A DNA stretch of 64,000 bases, from assembly GCF_937941905.1 (NCBI RefSeq), contig NZ_CALDGS010000138.1, positions 4,543-68,542 on the forward strand, written 5' to 3'. Position 1 is the first letter of the stretch. Every line of letters begins with the position of its first letter. Made by a program: the position numbers and the translations under genes. Positions 32,518 to 41,549 of this stretch are shown in pieces. This DNA is from an uncultured Mycolicibacterium sp. Its GTDB lineage: Bacteria > Actinomycetota > Actinomycetes > Mycobacteriales > Mycobacteriaceae. The notes beneath the pieces are model-generated. The model saw only the letters and a list, made by a program, of their open reading frames with translations. It was not told where the DNA came from and did no database searches.

Positions 32518-34248
32518 ATGCTCTGGGCGCTGCTGCGCCGCTACACGCGGCCCTACCGCCGGCTGCTGACCGCCGTCGCGGTCCTGCAGGTGGTCAGCAC
32601 CCTGGCGACGCTGTACCTGCCGACGGTGAACGCGGCGATCATCGACGAGGGGGTGGCGGTCGGCGACACCGGACGCATCCTGCAACTCGGGCTGGTGATG
32701 CTGGCCGTCACCGCGCTGCAGGTGGCCTGCGCGGTGGGCGCGGTCTACTTCGGGTCCCGGGCCGGGATGGGGTTCGGCCGCGACCTGCGCGCCGCGGTGT
32801 TCGGTCACGTCACCGGCCTGTCGGCCGAGCAGACCGCCCGGTTCGGCACCCCGTCGCTGCTCACCCGCACCACCAACGACGTGCAGCAGATCCAGCTGCT
32901 GCTGCAGCTGACCTGCACGGTGCTGGTCACCGCGCCGATCATGTGCGTGGGCGGGGTGCTCATGGCGCTGCACCAGGACGCCGGGCTGAGCTGGCTGCTG
33001 CTGGTCAGCGTGCCGGTGCTGGCCGCGGCCAACGCCTGGCTGGTCTCCCGGCTGCTGCCGGTGTTCCGCCGGATGCAGCAGCTCATCGACAACATCAACC
33101 GGGTGCTGCGCGATCAGCTCACCGGGCTGCGGGTGATCCGGGCGTTCGCCGCCGAACCGGTGGAGACCGAACGGTTCGCCGCCGCCAACCGGGCGCTGTC
33201 GGAGACCGCGCTGCTGGCCGGCCGGCGGCAGGCGCTGCTGCTGCCCACCACCACCCTGGTGATCAACGTCTCCAGCGTCGCGCTGATCTGGTTCGGCGGC
33301 CTGCGCATCGACGCCGGGCAGATGCAGGTCGGGTCGCTGATCGCGTTCCTGTCCTACTTCATGCAGATCCTGATGTCGGTGGTGATGGCCACCTTCATCC
33401 TGATGGCCTTCCCGCGCGCCTCGGTGTGCGCCGACCGGATCGGCGCGGTGCTGGCCACCGAGCCGACCGTCACCGCGCCACCGAACCCGGTGCGGCCGAG
33501 CCGGATCCGCGGCCTGGTCGAACTCGACCGGGTCGGGTTCAGCTATCCGGGCGCGCACCGGCCGGTGCTCGACGGGGTGACGTTCACCGCCGAACCCGGT
33601 ACCACCACCGCGATCGTCGGCGGCACCGGCTCGGGCAAGTCGACGCTGGTGTCGCTGATCTGCCGGCTCTACGACCGCACCGCGGGCACGGTCCGCATCG
33701 ACGGGGTCGACGTGCGCGACTACGACCCGGAGGCGCTGTGGGCCTGGCTCGGCCTGGTGCCGCAGCGGGCCCGACTGTTCGCCGGCACCGTCGCCGACAA
33801 CCTGCGCTACGGGTCGGCCGACGCCGACGAGGCGCGGATGTGGGAGGCGCTGCGGATCGCCGCGGCCGACGACTTCGTCCGGGCCCACCCCGACGGGCTG
33901 GGCATGCCGGTGGCCCAGGGCGGGATGAACCTGTCCGGCGGGCAGCGCCAGCGGATCGCGATCGCCCGGGCGGTGATCCGCCGGCCCGCGGTGTACCTGT
34001 TCGACGACGCGCTGTCGGCGCTGGACGTGCACACCGAGGCGCGGGTGCGCGCGGCATTGCGCGAGGTGGCCGCCGGGGCGACGACGATCGTGGTGTCCCA
34101 ACGGATCTCGACGGTCGCCGGGGCCGACCGGATCGTGGTGCTCGAGGACGGCCGGGTGGCCGGGACGGGCACGCACGCCGAACTGCTGGCGGGCTGCCCG
34201 GCCTACGCCGAGCTGGCCGAGTCGCAGTCGGTGGGGGTGCACCGGTGA
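32518..34248 (+). CDS. ABC exporter half-transporter (Rv1273c)
   Basis: A 576-residue fusion of a six-span membrane domain and an ATPase domain. Walker A is GGTGSGKST (about 368-376), signature LSGGQRQR (about 472-479), Walker B VYLFDDALSALD; the canonical catalytic Glu after Walker B is replaced by Asp (FDDA), a typical sign of the degenerate site in heterodimeric exporters. It should pair with the next gene product. The substrate is unknown; the recalled M. tuberculosis pair is linked to lipid or drug export. The start is ATG 32518. Confidence 0.93.
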   Translation: MLWALLRRYTRPYRRLLTAVAVLQVVSTLATLYLPTVNAAIIDEGVAVGDTGRILQLGLVMLAVTALQVACAVGAVYFGSRAGMGFGRDLRAAVFGHVTGLSAEQTARFGTPSLLTRTTNDVQQIQLLLQLTCTVLVTAPIMCVGGVLMALHQDAGLSWLLLVSVPVLAAANAWLVSRLLPVFRRMQQLIDNINRVLRDQLTGLRVIRAFAAEPVETERFAAANRALSETALLAGRRQALLLPTTTLVINVSSVALIWFGGLRIDAGQMQVGSLIAFLSYFMQILMSVVMATFILMAFPRASVCADRIGAVLATEPTVTAPPNPVRPSRIRGLVELDRVGFSYPGAHRPVLDGVTFTAEPGTTTAIVGGTGSGKSTLVSLICRLYDRTAGTVRIDGVDVRDYDPEALWAWLGLVPQRARLFAGTVADNLRYGSADADEARMWEALRIAAADDFVRAHPDGLGMPVAQGGMNLSGGQRQRIAIARAVIRRPAVYLFDDALSALDVHTEARVRAALREVAAGATTIVVSQRISTVAGADRIVVLEDGRVAGTGTHAELLAGCPAYAELAESQSVGVHR

Positions 34249-36122
34249 CCGCCCCGGTGCGGGCGCTGCCGGGCCCGGCCGAGCGCTCCCGCGACTTCAC
34301 CGGCACCGCCCGGCGGCTGCTGCGCCGGCTGTACCCGCAGCGCGGGCTGGCCGCACTGGTGATCCTGCTCGGCTGCGGCGGGGTCGCCCTCGGGGTGGCC
34401 GGGCCGCGGATCCTGGGGCATGCCACCGACCTGCTGTTCGAGGGAGTGATCGGCGGCCGGCTGCCGGCCGGGCAGACCCGCGAGCAGGCGATCGAGGCGG
34501 CCCGGGCGCGCGGCGACGACACCTTCGCCGACCTGCTGTCCGGGATGGACGTGGTGCCCGGCCAGGGGGTGGACTTCGCCGCGGTGGCGCGCACCCTGGC
34601 CCTGGCCCTGGTGCTGTATCTCGTCGCCGCCGTGCTGGTCTGGGCGCAGTTGCGGGTCCTCAACGTCACCGTGCAGCGCACCATGGTGGCGCTGCGCGCC
34701 GAGGTGGAGGCCAAGCTGCACCGGATGCCGTTGCGCTACTTCGACTCCCGCCGCCGCGGCGAGGTGCTCAGCCGGGTCACCAACGACGTCGACAACATCG
34801 CCACCTCGCTGTCGATGACGATCAGCCAACTGCTCTCGTCGCTGCTGACGCTGGTGGCGGTGCTGGCGATGATGCTGACCATCTCGCCGCTACTGGCGCT
34901 GATCACCGTGCTCACCGTGCCGTTGTCGCTGTGGGCCACCCGGGCGGTCGCGCGGCGTTCGCAGCGGATGTTCGCCGACCAGTGGCGCAATCTGGGCCGG
35001 CTCACCGCGCACGTCGAGGAGACCTACAGCGGATTCGCGGTGGTGCGCACCTACGGCCACCGCGAGCAGGCGGTGCGGCGGTTCGCCGAGCTCAACGACG
35101 AGGTCTACCGGGCCAGCCTGGGCGCGCAGTTCCTGTCCGGGCTGATCTCGCCGGTCACCGGGTTCATCGGCAACCTGGGGTATGTGGCGGTGGCGGTGAT
35201 CGGCGGGGTGCAGGTGGCCACCGGCCAGATCACGCTCGGCAGCATCCAGGCCTTCATCCAGTACGTGCGCCAGTTCAACCAGCCGCTCGGGCAGGTGGCC
35301 GGCATGTACAACGCGTTGCAGTCCGGGATCGCCAGCGCCGAGCGGGTGTTCGAGCTGCTCGACGCCGAGGAGCAGGCGCCGGAGCCGGCGGCCGGGCTGC
35401 CGGCCGGGCCCGGCCGGGTGACCTTCGAGCACGTCAGCTTCGGCTACCGCCCGGACGCACGGGTGCTGCACGACATCTCGCTGGTGGCCGAACCCGGCAC
35501 CACGGTGGCGATCGTGGGGCCCACCGGGGCGGGCAAGACCACCCTGGTGAACCTGCTGATGCGGTTCTACGAGCCGGACGCCGGGCGGATCCTCGTCGAC
35601 GGGGTCGACATCGCCACCGTGAGCCGCCGTTCGCTGCGGTCGCGGATCGGCATGGTGCTGCAGGACACCTGGCTGTTCGACGGCACCATCTACGACAACA
35701 TCGCCTACGGCCGCCCGGACGCCGGTGAGCAGGAGGTGCTGGCCGCGGCGCGCGCGGCCCGGGTGGACCGGTTCGTCGACCGACTGCCCGACGGGTACCG
35801 CACCCGGGTCACCGACGACGGGGTGCTGTCGGTCGGCGAGAAACAGCTCATCACCATCGCCCGGGCCGTGCTGGCCCGGCCCCAACTGCTGGTGCTCGAC
35901 GAGGCGACCAGCTCGGTGGACACCCGCACCGAGCAGCTCGTCGGCCAGGCGATGGCCGAGTTGCGCCGCGACCGAACCTGTTTCGTCATCGCGCACCGGC
36001 TGTCGACGGTCCGCGACGCCGACCTGATCGTGGTGCTCGACCGCGGCCGGATCGTCGAGACCGGTACGCACGACGAACTGCTGGCGCGCCGCGGCGCCTA
36101 CTGGGCGATGACGCGGGCCTGA
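34245..36122 (+). CDS. ABC exporter half-transporter (Rv1272c)
   Basis: The 625-residue partner of the preceding exporter, starting by GTGA overlap. A loop of about 70 residues between the first two spans (GRLPAGQTREQAIEAARARG and following) is longer than usual and should face outside. Walker A is GPTGAGKTT (about 424-432) and Walker B LLVLDEATS has the catalytic Glu. The ABC signature is LSVGEKQL rather than LSGGQ. With the FDDA of its partner this gives one consensus and one degenerate ATP site, as in TM287/288-like heterodimers. Confidence 0.93.
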   Translation: MTAPVRALPGPAERSRDFTGTARRLLRRLYPQRGLAALVILLGCGGVALGVAGPRILGHATDLLFEGVIGGRLPAGQTREQAIEAARARGDDTFADLLSGMDVVPGQGVDFAAVARTLALALVLYLVAAVLVWAQLRVLNVTVQRTMVALRAEVEAKLHRMPLRYFDSRRRGEVLSRVTNDVDNIATSLSMTISQLLSSLLTLVAVLAMMLTISPLLALITVLTVPLSLWATRAVARRSQRMFADQWRNLGRLTAHVEETYSGFAVVRTYGHREQAVRRFAELNDEVYRASLGAQFLSGLISPVTGFIGNLGYVAVAVIGGVQVATGQITLGSIQAFIQYVRQFNQPLGQVAGMYNALQSGIASAERVFELLDAEEQAPEPAAGLPAGPGRVTFEHVSFGYRPDARVLHDISLVAEPGTTVAIVGPTGAGKTTLVNLLMRFYEPDAGRILVDGVDIATVSRRSLRSRIGMVLQDTWLFDGTIYDNIAYGRPDAGEQEVLAAARAARVDRFVDRLPDGYRTRVTDDGVLSVGEKQLITIARAVLARPQLLVLDEATSSVDTRTEQLVGQAMAELRRDRTCFVIAHRLSTVRDADLIVVLDRGRIVETGTHDELLARRGAYWAMTRA

Positions 36123-36136
36123 CCCCGGGGCCCGGC

Positions 36137-36718
36137 TCAGCCGCCGGTGGCGGCCCGGCACTGCGCGGCGAGCTCCTCGACCACCGTGTCCAGCGGGGCC
36201 GGGCTGCGCTGGGCCTGGGCCAGGATGAGCGCGCCCTCGAGCGCGCCGACGGTGAGCACGCCGAGCGCGGCGGCGCGCCGCGGGTCGGCGCCGTCGGCGA
36301 CGAGCTTTTCGGTGATGAGCGCCGACCAGGTGGCGAACGCCTCCCCCGCCGCGTCCCGGGCGGCCCGCTCGGTGCCCAGCGCGGCGGCGACGATCGGGCA
36401 GCCCACGGCGTAGTCGCCAGCGTCGAGCCCCTCCCGCCACAGGGCGGCCAGTGCCCGCAGCGCCCCGGCGGTGTCGTTGGCCGCCAGCACCCGCCGGATG
36501 CCGGCGGTGAGCTGGTCGGCGGCCGCCCGGGTGGCCTCCTGCACCAGCTGCGCCTTGCCCGCCGGGAAGTGGTGGTAGACCGAGCCGCGCGGGGCGCCGC
36601 TGTCGGCGAGCACGTCGGCGACGGAGGTCGCGGCCACGCCGCGGCGCCGCATCAACCGGATCGCGCTGCGCACCATCGCGGCCCGCGGACCGGTGTGCGG
36701 GTCCTGCCGTCGGGGCAT
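36137..36718 (-). CDS. TetR-family repressor (YxaF/LmrA-like)
   Basis: A 193-residue TetR regulator. The helix-turn-helix is TSVADVLADSGAPRGSVYHH, with FPAGKAQLVQEA after it, characteristic of the YxaF/LmrA subgroup. The C-terminal ligand domain includes GDYAVGCPIVAAALG and VGALEGALILAQAQR. It is divergent from a thioesterase gene, and the gap holds a perfect 26-bp palindrome, almost surely its operator, so it probably represses both itself and the thioesterase. Confidence 0.93.
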   Translation of the reverse strand: MPRRQDPHTGPRAAMVRSAIRLMRRRGVAATSVADVLADSGAPRGSVYHHFPAGKAQLVQEATRAAADQLTAGIRRVLAANDTAGALRALAALWREGLDAGDYAVGCPIVAAALGTERAARDAAGEAFATWSALITEKLVADGADPRRAAALGVLTVGALEGALILAQAQRSPAPLDTVVEELAAQCRAATGG

Positions 36719-36752
36719 GCCGGCCTCCCTCCGCCCGTCGCCACGGACCTGA

Positions 36753-36778
36753 TTCTATGTATGCTAGCATACATAGAA
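36753..36778. promoter_or_regulatory. Perfect 26-bp palindrome, TetR operator
   Basis: The half-site TTCTATGTATGCT is mirrored exactly from 36766 to 36778. It stands 34 bases before the repressor start and 28 bases before the thioesterase start, and is much richer in A+T than its surroundings, so it probably also contains the -10 regions. A perfect palindrome of this length next to a divergent TetR gene is strong evidence for an operator. Confidence 0.85.
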
Positions 36779-36806
36779 CAGGCCGTCACCCACCGAGGAG
36801 TCCCCC

Positions 36807-37628
36807 GTGACCGACGTCGAGGCACCGCCGCACCCGTTCGACACCGCACTGGATCTCACGCCGGTCGCGCCGGGCCGCTGGCGCGGCCGCACCACCCCGG
36901 CCTGGGCGAACATGGTGGGGCCGTTCGGCGGGATCACCGCGGCGGCCCTGGTGCGCGCCGTGCAGCTGCACCCGCAGGTCCACGGCGATCCGCTGGCGCT
37001 GACGGTCAACTACGCCGGGCCGATCGCCGACGGCGACTTCGAGATCGCCGCGCGCCCGATGCGCACCAACCGCACCAACCAGCACTGGGCGCTGGAGATC
37101 ACCCAGGGCGAGGCCGTCACCACCACCGGCACCGCGGTGTTCGGGCTGCGCCGCGACACCTGGACCGACACCGAGGCCCGGATGCCGGCGGCGCCCGACC
37201 CGGCGACGGTGGCCGCCGAACCGTTCCCGGAGTTCATCGCCTGGGCGCGCAACTACGACATGCGGTTCGTCACCGGCCCGGTCCCCACCCAACCGGGCAC
37301 CGAGCACCCCGACTCGACATCCACACTGTGGGTGCGTGCCGCGCCGGCCCGGGCCCTGGACTACCCGGCGCTGGCCGCCCTGTGCGACGTGTTCTACCCG
37401 CGGGTGTTCCTGCGGCTGGGCCGCTACGTGCCGGCCGGGACGGTCTCGCTCACGACGTACTTCCACGCCGAGCCCGGCGCGCTGGCCGCCGTCGGCGCGG
37501 AGTTCGTGCTGGCCACCGCGCGCGCCCAGCGGTTCGGCCGGGGCTACGCCGACCAGACCGCGCAGCTGTTCGGCCGGTCCGGGGAACTGCTGGCGACCAC
37601 CCACCAGCTGGTCTACTTCAAGTCCTGA
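36807..37628 (+). CDS. Acyl-CoA thioesterase, double hotdog (TesB-like)
   Basis: A 273-residue protein of the 4HBT_3/TesB-like thioesterase family that hydrolyses acyl-CoA thioesters. Typical parts are MVGPFGGITAAALVRAV in the first hotdog and LTVNYAGPIADGDFEIAAR, and in the second TLWVRAAPARALDYPALAAL with FADQ-like YADQTAQLFG near the end. The GTG start has GAGGAG nine bases upstream. It is controlled by the divergent TetR protein. Substrate unknown; lipid detoxification or turnover fits. Confidence 0.88.
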   Translation: MTDVEAPPHPFDTALDLTPVAPGRWRGRTTPAWANMVGPFGGITAAALVRAVQLHPQVHGDPLALTVNYAGPIADGDFEIAARPMRTNRTNQHWALEITQGEAVTTTGTAVFGLRRDTWTDTEARMPAAPDPATVAAEPFPEFIAWARNYDMRFVTGPVPTQPGTEHPDSTSTLWVRAAPARALDYPALAALCDVFYPRVFLRLGRYVPAGTVSLTTYFHAEPGALAAVGAEFVLATARAQRFGRGYADQTAQLFGRSGELLATTHQLVYFKS

Positions 37629-37648
37629 CCGTCGCCGGCCCCGAACCC

Positions 37649-37665
37649 ATACCCCCTGGGGGTAT
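37649..37665 (+). promoter_or_regulatory. CsoR/RicR-type copper operator
   Basis: ATACCCCCTGGGGGTAT is a perfect palindrome about a central T and matches the known operator pattern of copper-sensing CsoR-family repressors. It lies 10 bases before the copZ start and 20 bases after the thioesterase stop. Copper binding to the repressor should release copZ and the P-type ATPase gene. No csoR gene is present in the window. Confidence 0.85.
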
Positions 37666-37675
37666 AGTCACGGGT

Positions 37676-37873
37676 ATGAGTCTGGTTCTGCAGGTGGCAG
37701 GGATGAGCTGCGGGCACTGCGTCGCGGCGATCACCCGGGCGGTGGCGCCGTTGCCCGGCGTGACCGGGGTCGACGTCGATCTCGACGCCGGCACCGTGAC
37801 CGTGGCCGGGCACCCGGATCCGGCCGCGGTCGCGGCGGCGATCGAGGACTGCGGCTACGACACCACCGGCTGA
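37676..37873 (+). CDS. Copper chaperone CopZ-like (heavy-metal-associated domain)
   Basis: A 65-residue HMA domain with the Cu(I) site GMSCGHC near residue 12 and the fold's closing AIEDCGYDT. It should carry cytosolic copper to the ATPase encoded next. The ATG is 10 bases after the CsoR-type box. The gene is too small to contain anything else. It and the ATPase form the copper-efflux operon. Confidence 0.93.
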   Translation: MSLVLQVAGMSCGHCVAAITRAVAPLPGVTGVDVDLDAGTVTVAGHPDPAAVAAAIEDCGYDTTG

Positions 37874-37904
37874 CCGAAGCCCACCCCGAACCGTGAGGGA
37901 TGCC

Positions 37905-40115
37905 GTGACGAACACCGTGACGCTGCACATCGGCGGGATGACCTGTGCCTCGTGCGCGGCCCGGGTGGAGAAACGGCTCAACCGCATCGACGGGGTGCGG
38001 GCCAGCGTCAACCTCGCCACCGAGCAGGCCACCGTCGAGTTTCCCGACGACGTGACGCCCGACGAGCTCATCGCCGCGGTGGAGGCCACCGGATACACCG
38101 CGACGCTGCCGCGGCCCCGACCGGCGGCCGAGGCCGCCGAACCCGAACCCGACGAGTCGGCGCCGTGGCGGCAGCGCCTGCTCGTCTCGGCCGGGCTGAG
38201 CCTGCCGGTGATGCTGCTGTCGATGGTGCCCGCCCTGCAGTTCGACCACTGGCAGTGGCTGGCGTTCACCCTGGCCTCCCCCGTCGTGGTGTGGGGCGCC
38301 TGGCCGTTCCACCGGGCCGCGCTGACGAATCTGCGCCACGGCGCGGCGACGATGGACACGCTGATCTCGGTCGGCGTGACCGCCGCGTACCTGTGGTCGG
38401 TGTGGGCCCTGTTCTTCACCCACGCCGGGATGCCCGGGATGCGGATGGCGTTCTCGCTGCTGCCGTCCCGCACCGACGAGCCGCACCTGTATCTGGAGGT
38501 GGCCGCGGCGGTCACCACCTTCATCCTGGCCGGCCGCTACTTCGAGGCCCGCGCCAGGCGGCAGTCCGGTTCGGCGCTGCGCGCGCTGCTGAACATGGGC
38601 GCCCGGGACGTCGCGGTCCTCCGCGACGGCACCGAGATCCGGGTTCCCGTCGAGCAACTCGGTGTCGGCGAGGTGTTCCTGGTGCGCCCCGGCGAGAAGA
38701 TCGCCACCGACGGGGTGGTGGTCGAGGGCAACTCGGCGGTGGACGCCTCGATGTTGACCGGTGAGCCGGTGCCGGTGGAGGTGGGCCCCGGCGACACCGT
38801 GGTCGGCGCGACGGTGAACGTCGGTGGGCTGCTTCGGGTCCGGGCCACCCGGGTGGGCGCCGACACCCAACTGGCCCAGATGGCCCGGCTGGTCACCGAG
38901 GCGCAGCGCGGCAAGGCGCCGGTGCAGCGGCTGGCCGACCGGGTGGCGGCGGTGTTCGTGCCGGCCGTGATCGGGCTGTCGCTGCTGACCCTGGCCGGCT
39001 GGCTGCTGTCCGGCGCGCCGGCGGGCGCGGCGTTCACCGCGGCGGTGGCGGTGCTGATCATCGCCTGCCCGTGCGCGCTCGGGCTGGCCACGCCGACCGC
39101 GCTGCTGGTCGGCACCGGCCGGGGCGCCCAGCTGGGCATCCTGATCAAGGGGCCGGAGGTGCTGGAGTCCACCCGCCGGGTCGACACGGTGGTGCTGGAC
39201 AAGACCGGCACCGTCACCACCGGCCGGATGAGCGTGGTGGCGGTGCACACCGACGGTATCGCCGCCGACGAACTGCTGCGGCTGGCCGCCGCCGTCGAGC
39301 ACGCCTCGGAGCACCCGATCGGCCGCGCCATCGCCGAGCGGGTGCCCGCCGACCGGCGGCCGCCGGTGGCGGGGTTCCGCGCCGACGGCGGCAACGGAGT
39401 GGCCGGGGTGGTCGAGGGCCGCAGCGTGTCGGCCGGCAAGCCCGGCTGGGTGGGCGGTGCCGCGCCCGAGGCGCTGCGCCGGGCCGCCGAGCAGGCCGAG
39501 CGACAGGGCCGCACCCCGGTGTGGGTCGCGGTCGACGGCGTGGTGCGCGGGCTGGTCGTCGTCTCCGACACCGTCAAGGACGATGCGGCCGAGACGATCT
39601 CGCAGCTGCGCCGGCTCGGGCTGGAGCCGGTGCTGCTGACCGGCGACAACGCCGGCGCCGCCCGCGCGGTGGCCGACCAGCTCGGCATCGACGAGGTGGT
39701 CGCCGAGGTGCGGCCCGCCGACAAGGTGGACCACGTCAAACGGCTGCAGCAGCGGGGCCGGGTGGTGGCGATGGTCGGCGACGGGGTCAACGACGCCGCC
39801 GCGCTGGCCCAGGCCGACCTGGGCATGGCGATGGGTACCGGCACCGATGTCGCGATCGAGGCCGCCGACATCACCCTGGTCGGCGGCCGGCTGCGGGCGG
39901 TGCCGGACGCCATCCGGCTGGCCCGGGCCACGCTGCGCACCATCAAGGGCAATCTGTTCTGGGCGTTCGCCTACAACGTGGCCGCGCTGCCGCTGGCCGC
40001 GTTCGGTCTGCTCAATCCGGTGATCGCCGGTGCGACAATGGCGTTCAGCTCGGTGTTCGTGGTGAGCAACAGCCTGCGGCTGCGGCGCTTCTCCCCCGCC
40101 GCGCTGCGCGAATGA
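37905..40115 (+). CDS. Copper-exporting P1B-type ATPase (CtpV/CopA type)
   Basis: A 736-residue copper pump. The N-terminal HMA domain holds GGMTCASC (about 10-17). Membrane and P-type motifs follow: LTGEPVP, the transmembrane metal site ACPCALG (about 387), phosphorylation motif DKTGT (about 431), the SEHPIG histidine and GDGVNDAAA (about 625). The CPC motif plus N-terminal CXXC points to Cu(I). AGGGA lies five bases before GTG 37905; GTG 37893 is possible. The C-terminal YN and MSS-type residues (AYNVAALPLA, MAFSSVFVVSNSLRL) also fit Cu(I). It is induced with copZ. Confidence 0.94.
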   Translation: MTNTVTLHIGGMTCASCAARVEKRLNRIDGVRASVNLATEQATVEFPDDVTPDELIAAVEATGYTATLPRPRPAAEAAEPEPDESAPWRQRLLVSAGLSLPVMLLSMVPALQFDHWQWLAFTLASPVVVWGAWPFHRAALTNLRHGAATMDTLISVGVTAAYLWSVWALFFTHAGMPGMRMAFSLLPSRTDEPHLYLEVAAAVTTFILAGRYFEARARRQSGSALRALLNMGARDVAVLRDGTEIRVPVEQLGVGEVFLVRPGEKIATDGVVVEGNSAVDASMLTGEPVPVEVGPGDTVVGATVNVGGLLRVRATRVGADTQLAQMARLVTEAQRGKAPVQRLADRVAAVFVPAVIGLSLLTLAGWLLSGAPAGAAFTAAVAVLIIACPCALGLATPTALLVGTGRGAQLGILIKGPEVLESTRRVDTVVLDKTGTVTTGRMSVVAVHTDGIAADELLRLAAAVEHASEHPIGRAIAERVPADRRPPVAGFRADGGNGVAGVVEGRSVSAGKPGWVGGAAPEALRRAAEQAERQGRTPVWVAVDGVVRGLVVVSDTVKDDAAETISQLRRLGLEPVLLTGDNAGAARAVADQLGIDEVVAEVRPADKVDHVKRLQQRGRVVAMVGDGVNDAAALAQADLGMAMGTGTDVAIEAADITLVGGRLRAVPDAIRLARATLRTIKGNLFWAFAYNVAALPLAAFGLLNPVIAGATMAFSSVFVVSNSLRLRRFSPAALRE

Positions 40116-40137
40116 CCGTGGCGGTACCGGATCGCGC

Positions 40138-40168
40138 GGCGTGTCGCGGTGCCGACACGGTCGCTCGC
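40138..40168 (+). repeat. Dispersed 31-bp repeat, copy D
   Basis: This unit has GGCGTGTCGCGGTGCCGACA followed by CGGTCGCTCGC. Its internal dyad is GTGTCG / CGACAC. It lies between the copper ATPase stop and the DNA glycosylase start, both rightward, with 22 bases on one side and 17 on the other. Confidence 0.75.
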
Positions 40169-40185
40169 GGGGATGGGGGGTGCGG

Positions 40186-40698
40186 ATGACGGACGGCCCG
40201 CCGCTGCGGGGACTGCCGCCGCTGGTCGGCGAGCGCCCCCGGCTGCTCATCCTCGGCAACATGCCCAGCGCGCTGTCACTGGCCGCCGGCGAGTACTACG
40301 GCAACCCGCGAAATGCCTTCTGGCGGATCACCGCAGACCTGTTCGGGTTCGACCCCGCACTGCCCTACCGGCAGCGGGCCGCGGCGCTGTGCGCCGCCGG
40401 GGTGGCGGTGTGGGACGTGCTGCGCGAGTGCCGGCGCACCGGCAGCCTGGACGCGGCGATCCGACCGGATTCCATGGTGCCCAACGACTTCGAGCGGTTC
40501 TTCGCCGAACACCCGGGCATCCGCCGGGTGCTGTTCAACGGCGCGGCCGCCGAGCGCAACTTCGCCCGGCTGGTGCGGCCCCGACCGCGGCTCGCCTACC
40601 TGCGGCTGCCGTCGACGAGTCCGGCGCAGACGATGCCGTTCGCGGCCAAGCTCGCCGCCTGGCGGGCCGGGGTGGCGGATCACCGCGGCGGTGCGTAG
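40186..40698 (+). CDS. DNA-deoxyinosine glycosylase (uracil-DNA glycosylase superfamily, family 6 type)
   Basis: A 170-residue base-excision repair enzyme. LLILGNMPSALSLAAGEYYG followed by NPRNAFWRI is the hypoxanthine-DNA glycosylase version of the superfamily motif, and LRLPSTSPAQTM is the second substrate-site motif. It should remove hypoxanthine formed by adenine deamination, leaving an abasic site. The ATG has GGGGGGTG upstream. It overlaps the convergent AraC gene by 19 bases at the 3' end. Confidence 0.88.
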   Translation: MTDGPPLRGLPPLVGERPRLLILGNMPSALSLAAGEYYGNPRNAFWRITADLFGFDPALPYRQRAAALCAAGVAVWDVLRECRRTGSLDAAIRPDSMVPNDFERFFAEHPGIRRVLFNGAAAERNFARLVRPRPRLAYLRLPSTSPAQTMPFAAKLAAWRAGVADHRGGA

Positions 40699-41522
40699 CG
40701 CGCGGCGTACTCGCCCGGCGTGCACCCGAGCATGTCGCGGAAGTCGTTGATGAAGTGCGCCTGGTCGTACCAGCCCAGCCGGACCGCCAGCGCGGCGAAG
40801 TCCACCGTGGGATCGGTCTCGATCTCCAGCGCGGCCTGCTGCAACCGGTAGCGGCACAGCACCCACTTGACCGGCACTCCGACGTAGCGGCGGAACACCC
40901 GCTGGGTGGTGCGCGCGCTCCACGGTGCGCGCTCCACCACCTGCTCGACCCGCTGCATCCCGCCGTCGTCGCGAATCCGCGCCACCAGCCCGGTCAGCGC
41001 CGCGATGACGGGGTCCGGCTCGTCCGGGCCGGCCCCGACGAACTCGTCCAGCCGGGCCAGCGCCGACTCCATGTCGTCGTCGAGATCGATTGCCACACCC
41101 GGCAGTCCGTCCGACAGCGGCACCACCCGGCCGGACAACGTCGAGGCGTCGCAGCCGAACCGGGCGGCGAACCCGCCGGGCCGGAACCGGGCGCCGAGCA
41201 CCCAGCCCCGCTCGCGCAGGGTGATGCGGAAGACCCGCGGCACCACCCCGTGCACCAGGGTGGCCGGCAGCGCGAACCCGTGCCGGACGCCGTCCTCACC
41301 CCACTCGCGGGTCAGGTGCATGACCGGGAAGCTGAGCACCGTGCTGTCGTGCGTGGTGCCGCCCGGCAGGTCCCACCGCACCGACCAGAAGTGTTCGAGG
41401 TAGCGCGCCGCGCGCGGCGAGGGCGCCCAGCGCCGCAGCTCGTAGCGGTCCGCGCCGACCGCCCGGCCGACCACCCCGCGGACCGGACCGTCGAGGATTG
41501 ACGCGTTTTTCCAAGCCCCCAC
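40680..41522 (-). CDS. AraC-family transcriptional regulator
   Basis: A 280-residue regulator. The N-terminal part (DRYELRRWAPSPRAARYLEH) is the DUF6597-like sensor domain common in actinobacteria, and the C-terminal AraC double helix-turn-helix includes FRRYVGVPVKWVLCRYRLQQ and YDQAHFINDFRDMLGCTPGE. Ligand unknown. The start is uncertain: GTG 41522 follows TAGCCT by seven bases (leaderless arrangement); GTG 41474 is the shorter choice. It is divergent from a broken glyoxalase gene, which may have been its target. Confidence 0.85.
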   Translation of the reverse strand: MGAWKNASILDGPVRGVVGRAVGADRYELRRWAPSPRAARYLEHFWSVRWDLPGGTTHDSTVLSFPVMHLTREWGEDGVRHGFALPATLVHGVVPRVFRITLRERGWVLGARFRPGGFAARFGCDASTLSGRVVPLSDGLPGVAIDLDDDMESALARLDEFVGAGPDEPDPVIAALTGLVARIRDDGGMQRVEQVVERAPWSARTTQRVFRRYVGVPVKWVLCRYRLQQAALEIETDPTVDFAALAVRLGWYDQAHFINDFRDMLGCTPGEYAARYAPPR

Positions 41523-41549
41523 CCCAGCCAGGCTAGAAGACTCGCGGCC

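Noticed and set aside
36757..36810. 17-codon upstream ORF with GTGA overlap to the thioesterase
   Set aside because: Its ATG lies in the operator, probably upstream of or within the -10 region, so it may not be transcribed; the thioesterase has a good ribosome-binding site of its own.
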